Source: an uncultured beta proteobacterium (GTDB lineage Bacteria > Pseudomonadota > Gammaproteobacteria > Burkholderiales > Rhodocyclaceae). Taken from it: a stretch of 10,114 nucleotides of DNA. The DNA lies in the NCBI GenBank assembly GCA_903917505.1, contig CAIXAY010000100.1:1-10114 (forward strand). The letters are read 5' to 3'. Within the stretch, counting starts at the first letter, position 1. Each line of letters starts with the position of its first letter. The position numbers and the translations under genes were made by a program. Shown piece by piece: positions 7,212 through 10,114 of the stretch. The notes beneath the pieces were generated by a model. The model was not told the origin of the DNA. It saw nothing but the letters and a program-made list of their open reading frames with translations, and did no database searches.

Positions 7212-7399
7212 CGGGGGCCTCCGAAAAATAGTCTGTTCATGTCAGCTGATCCGATCCAGAAGTTTACTCAAATGCGTCGCCTGCGCCTCGCCTGCCATCG
7301 ACGTGCCGAGCGACTGCGCCGGCCGATTGCCGCTCCCGGACCTGACGATACTGTCCGACACGGGCCCATTCGACAGCGCGGTGCAAATTGGCTGCTTGC
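7212..7399. other. Spacer between the carbamoylase gene and pyrE
   Basis: A gap of 188 bases inside an otherwise compact block. It contains the pyrE ribosome binding site and an imperfect hairpin, CTGTC/GACAG, at about 7350-7376 with a GGGCCC-containing loop and no T tract. The length leaves room for a promoter of its own for pyrE and the genes after it. No clear -35/-10 pair was recognised and no gene is supported here. Confidence 0.4.
7218..7222 (-). promoter_or_regulatory. Ribosome binding site supporting the GTG start of pyrE
   Basis: GGAGG on the minus strand ends six bases before the GTG at 7211. This favours the GTG over the internal ATG twelve codons in. Confidence 0.7.
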
Positions 7400-8656
7400 T
7401 CACGACAGGCCCTGGATCGCTTGATAAAGCACCTGAACGCCCAGCATGAAGTCATCCATTTCCATGTCTTCGTCCGGGTTGTGCGAGCCGTTCTGGTTGC
7501 GGACGAAGAGCATGCCGCTCGGAATGCCGGCGTTGGCGAACGACGAGGCGTCATGCCCGGCTCCGCTCGCGATGACTTCATACGGGATGTTCTGCCGGGC
7601 GCAGGTTTTTGCCAACAGGTCGCAGAGTTGGCTGTCCATGGTTGCCGGGTTCGCTAGCAGGCGGCGGTCAAACTCGAAACGAACCTGGCGTTCCCGACTG
7701 ATCGCCGTGCATTCCGCGCGCATCAGCTGATAGAACGCTTCCAGGGTATCGATGCTCTTGCTGCGCACTTCGAAACTGAACCTGACCACGCCGGGTATCC
7801 GGGAAATGGCGTGGTCGGCCATATTTGTCGAAACCATGCCGGTGGTTACCACCAGATCCGTACCGCGTTCCAGGAGGACGCTCCAGTGCTCATCCAGGCG
7901 CATGATCAGATCGGCCACGGCAAACATCGCATCGCGGCGCAGCCAGCGCGGAACCGCGCCGGAGTGACCTGCCGCACCGACACACTGGATGCTGTTGTGC
8001 CGGATGTTGCCGCGTATGCCCGAAACCACCGCCAGCGGCAGCTTGCGCGCGACCATCACCGGACCCTGTTCGATATGCAGTTCGAGAAAAGCCCGGACCC
8101 GGCTCTTGTCAAAAAGAACGTCCTGTTTGCGGATCGCTTCAATATCCGCACCTGCGCTCTTCATGCAGCTGGCCAACGATTCCCTGGTATTGCGCTGCTC
8201 AAGCGCCAGATGGTCGGCGTCGAGCTGGCCGAACAAGGCGCCGGATCCCATGTAAGCCTTGCCGAACCAGGCACTTTCTTCACCGCGCAAGCCGATGACC
8301 TGCAGCGGCAAAGATGACGGGCTCGCGTTGCGCTTTTGCACGATCAGGCACAGCAATCCGGCGACCACGCCGGCCAGGCCATCGTAGTTGCCGCCCTGCG
8401 GTACTGAATCGAGATGTGATCCGCACCAGACCACCTGACCCTCGGCACAGGTATCCGGCAGGCGGAACAGGATATTGGCGGCGCGATCTTCGCTGACCTC
8501 GAGTCCCTGCTTCAGCGCGAAATCGTGCAGGAAACCCGCTGCGGCCGATTCGCCGGCGCCATAGCTTTCGCGCGTTACGCCAACACCGTCATGCGAGAGT
8601 TCGCGCACCTTCGCAAACAATTCCTCAGCAACTGGACGCAGTTCCAGGATATCCAT
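7400..8656 (-). CDS. M20-family Zn-dependent N-carbamoyl amidohydrolase (hydantoinase/carbamoylase family)
   Basis: Enzymes of this family remove the carbamoyl group from N-carbamoyl-amino acids, beta-ureidopropionate or allantoate, giving the amine, CO2 and ammonia, usually with two metal ions. It has 418 residues, the normal length. Metal and catalytic residues are all visible: H81 in CGSHLDSVPQGG, D92 in NYDG, E126/E127 in GLRGEES, H194 in ELHIEQGP and H392 in NGSHNPDED. GAAGHSGAVP and SGAGHDASSFA belong to the lid/dimerisation domain and the second half of the active site. No signal peptide is seen, so it is cytoplasmic. The ATG at 8656 has AGGA eight bases upstream. It lies between a carrier gene and pyrE-pyrK-pyrD. 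The substrate cannot be read from sequence: N-carbamoyl-L-aspartate would fit the pyrimidine neighbours, while N-carbamoyl-L-amino acids from hydantoins, beta-ureidopropionate and allantoate are alternatives. No hydantoinase or dihydropyrimidinase gene is in view. Confidence 0.9.
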   Translation of the reverse strand: MDILELRPVAEELFAKVRELSHDGVGVTRESYGAGESAAAGFLHDFALKQGLEVSEDRAANILFRLPDTCAEGQVVWCGSHLDSVPQGGNYDGLAGVVAGLLCLIVQKRNASPSSLPLQVIGLRGEESAWFGKAYMGSGALFGQLDADHLALEQRNTRESLASCMKSAGADIEAIRKQDVLFDKSRVRAFLELHIEQGPVMVARKLPLAVVSGIRGNIRHNSIQCVGAAGHSGAVPRWLRRDAMFAVADLIMRLDEHWSVLLERGTDLVVTTGMVSTNMADHAISRIPGVVRFSFEVRSKSIDTLEAFYQLMRAECTAISRERQVRFEFDRRLLANPATMDSQLCDLLAKTCARQNIPYEVIASGAGHDASSFANAGIPSGMLFVRNQNGSHNPDEDMEMDDFMLGVQVLYQAIQGLS

Positions 8657-8724
8657 GAAAGTTGTCCTGCAGAGTTCCGCCAGGTTGCCGCGCGAGTCGC
8701 TGCATCCTGTCGGTCGAGAATTGA

Positions 8725-8748
8725 CTGTCGCGAAGACAGCGGTCTGTC
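8725..8748. repeat. Overlapping CTGTC/GACAG/CTGTC inverted repeats upstream of the carbamoylase gene
   Basis: CTGTC (8725-8729), GACAG (8735-8739) and CTGTC (8744-8748) can form either of two exclusive five-pair hairpins, with loops GCGAA and CGGT. A further CTGTC lies at 8707-8711. They fall in the 167-base leader between the carrier stop and the carbamoylase start. This could be an operator or a switch of RNA folds, or chance; the stems are short. Confidence 0.25.
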
Positions 8749-8776
8749 GTCATGTCGATGCTGACGTTGGAAGGCA

Positions 8777-8813
8777 GGCTGGAGGCGCTTGGTGTTGAAA
8801 GCCGCGCCCAGCC
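8777..8813 (-). terminator. Stem-loop just after the MFS carrier stop
   Basis: GGCTGG/CCAGCC plus GCGC/GCGC make ten pairs with a two-base bulge and a 15-base loop. On the minus strand it starts ten bases after the TAA of the carrier. No T tract follows, so it is more likely an attenuating or mRNA-protecting structure within the block than a full terminator. Confidence 0.3.
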
Positions 8814-8823
8814 TGTCGGTGAC

Positions 8824-10077
8824 TTATTTCAGTTCGGTGCCTTTGAGTTCCGGAATAAGGAATGCCGTGGCCAGCATGTCGATCAGATAGATTGACGCGA
8901 GCAATCCGATCGCGATCTGGAACGAGTAGCTCGCCGTGAGCGCGCCCACGACGACAGGGCCGAATCCGCCCACGCCTCGCCCGATGTTGAACAACACGTT
9001 CTGCGCCGTGGCGCGGGCTTCGGTCGGATAGGCTTCCGACATCAGCGCCCCGTATCCGCCCAGCATGCCGTTGACGAACATGCCCATCAGCGCTCCCGCC
9101 CACAGCATGGTGGTCGGATCGTTGAGCTGGGAATAGGTCAGCACCATGATTACCGCGCCGGCCTGAAAGAGCAGGAAACTTGGCTTGCGGCCGATGCGAT
9201 CGGCGAGCTGCCCGAAAACCCAGATGCCCGACATCATTCCGAGGATGGTGACGGAGGTCCACAGCGACGACCGGGTCAGGTTGAAGCCCAGCTGCTTGGA
9301 AAGGAAGCCGGGCATCCAGATCATGATGCCGTAGTAACCAAAATTCTGCACGGAAGTGAGGACGACAATGCCGGCGCTGACCTTGGCGGTCGCCTTGTCC
9401 TTGATCAGGAGCTTGAAAGCTTCCATTGTCGATTTGCGCTTGGTCGCGGCGCGCACGAACAGTTCCGGCTCATGCAGCCTGTTGCGGATGAACCAGGCGA
9501 TAAATGCCGGAATCACGCCGACCATGAACATTCCGCGCCAGCCGATCGCCGGCAGCAGCAAAGGGGTCAGCATCGCCGCGCCCAGAACACCGACCTGCCA
9601 GCCGAGCGCCACATAGGAAGAGACCCGCGCCCGATGTTTTGCCGGCCACGCTTCCGCCGCCAATGCCATGCCGATTCCGAATTCACCGCCCAGGCCAAGA
9701 CCCGCAACGGTGCGATAGAACAGCAGGTCCCAGTAGCCGGTCGCAAAAGCGCAGAGACCGGTGAAGACGGCGAAAAGCAGGATGGTCCACGTCAACACCC
9801 GGATGCGTCCGAAATGATCGCTGAGCGCACCGAAAATCATGCCGCCGGCGACGGCCCCGATCAGTGTCCAGGTCACCAGCGATCCTGCCTGCGCCGGCGT
9901 GAGGTGCAATTCTGCCGAGATCGCGGACAACATGAATCCGAGAATGAGCAGATCAAAACCGTCCATGGCATAGCCGATGGTCGAACCGGCCAGCGCTTTC
10001 CAGCCATAACTGGTCACTTGCGCCGATTTTGCGCCGCCGCTCGCGTCTGATCCTGATGGTATCGCGTTTGCATCCAT
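8824..10077 (-). CDS. MFS symporter, aromatic-acid:H+ symporter-like
   Basis: An inner-membrane carrier of 417 residues with about 12 hydrophobic segments, a normal length. The first helix has GYAMDGFDLLILGF, where D39-G-F-D42 is the DGxD signature of the aromatic acid:H+ symporter family (PcaK, BenK types). Motif A is GALSDHFGRIRV (83-94), repeated in the second half as GQLADRIGRK. GLGLGGEFGIGMALAAEAWP and GYGALMSEAYPTEARATAQN are also family-typical. The ATG at 10077 is chosen because GGAGG stands seven bases before it; a TTG at 10095 would place that site inside the gene. A GATACAT about 25 bases upstream could be part of a -10 box, but the -35 region is outside the window. It is the first gene seen of the minus-strand block, 167 bases before the carbamoylase. 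A carboxylated ring compound such as orotate or dihydroorotate, or a carbamoyl-amino acid, would suit its neighbours; the family assignment is firmer than the substrate. Confidence 0.88.
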   Translation of the reverse strand: MDANAIPSGSDASGGAKSAQVTSYGWKALAGSTIGYAMDGFDLLILGFMLSAISAELHLTPAQAGSLVTWTLIGAVAGGMIFGALSDHFGRIRVLTWTILLFAVFTGLCAFATGYWDLLFYRTVAGLGLGGEFGIGMALAAEAWPAKHRARVSSYVALGWQVGVLGAAMLTPLLLPAIGWRGMFMVGVIPAFIAWFIRNRLHEPELFVRAATKRKSTMEAFKLLIKDKATAKVSAGIVVLTSVQNFGYYGIMIWMPGFLSKQLGFNLTRSSLWTSVTILGMMSGIWVFGQLADRIGRKPSFLLFQAGAVIMVLTYSQLNDPTTMLWAGALMGMFVNGMLGGYGALMSEAYPTEARATAQNVLFNIGRGVGGFGPVVVGALTASYSFQIAIGLLASIYLIDMLATAFLIPELKGTELK

Positions 10078-10084
10078 TGTTATC

Positions 10085-10089
10085 CCTCC
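10085..10089 (-). promoter_or_regulatory. Ribosome binding site of the MFS carrier
   Basis: GGAGG within a G-rich run on the minus strand, seven bases before the ATG at 10077. It decides the start in favour of that ATG. Confidence 0.7.
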
Positions 10090-10114
10090 CCCCAATGTAT
10101 CAACAAGACTCTCA

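Noticed and set aside
7212..7260. Possible promoter (CTGACA, TTGAGT) before pyrE
   Set aside because: No -10 box at a suitable distance from either element.

Overview
The window reads as a chromosomal segment from a high-GC Gram-negative bacterium, most likely a betaproteobacterium (Rhodocyclales-like; this placement is inference). The main pointers are a pyruvate dehydrogenase E2 gene followed directly by an E3 gene that carries its own N-terminal lipoyl domain, a layout known from betaproteobacteria, and the GC-rich codon use of most genes. No rRNA, tRNA, CRISPR array, insertion sequence or phage gene was seen.

Layout. (1) Bases 1-2802, plus strand: the 3' part of aceF (E2, cut by the window edge), then lpdA (E3). 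A hairpin with a GAAA loop just after lpdA may end this transcript. (2) Bases 3046-4256, plus strand: a lone MFS transporter gene, visibly lower in GC than its neighbours. A single-base loss in a T run moves its last membrane segment into another frame. (3) Bases 4378-10077, minus strand: six genes in one direction. In transcription order they are an MFS symporter with the DGxD signature of aromatic-acid carriers, an M20-family N-carbamoyl amidohydrolase, an orotate phosphoribosyltransferase (PyrE), a small unrecognised protein, PyrK (FAD/2Fe-2S electron-transfer subunit) and a class 1B dihydroorotate dehydrogenase (PyrD). pyrK and pyrD overlap by four bases; pyrE and the small gene are also tightly packed.

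How the genes may work together. PyrD/PyrK interconvert dihydroorotate and orotate with NAD, and PyrE converts orotate to OMP. An N-carbamoyl amidohydrolase could act on the neighbouring intermediate, N-carbamoyl-aspartate, and a carrier for aromatic carboxylates could bring in orotate. The minus-strand block may therefore be an orotate/dihydroorotate/ureidosuccinate uptake and use module rather than plain de novo pyrimidine synthesis. This is an inference: the carbamoylase and carrier could instead serve hydantoins or other carbamoyl-amino acids, and no dihydroorotase gene lies in the window.
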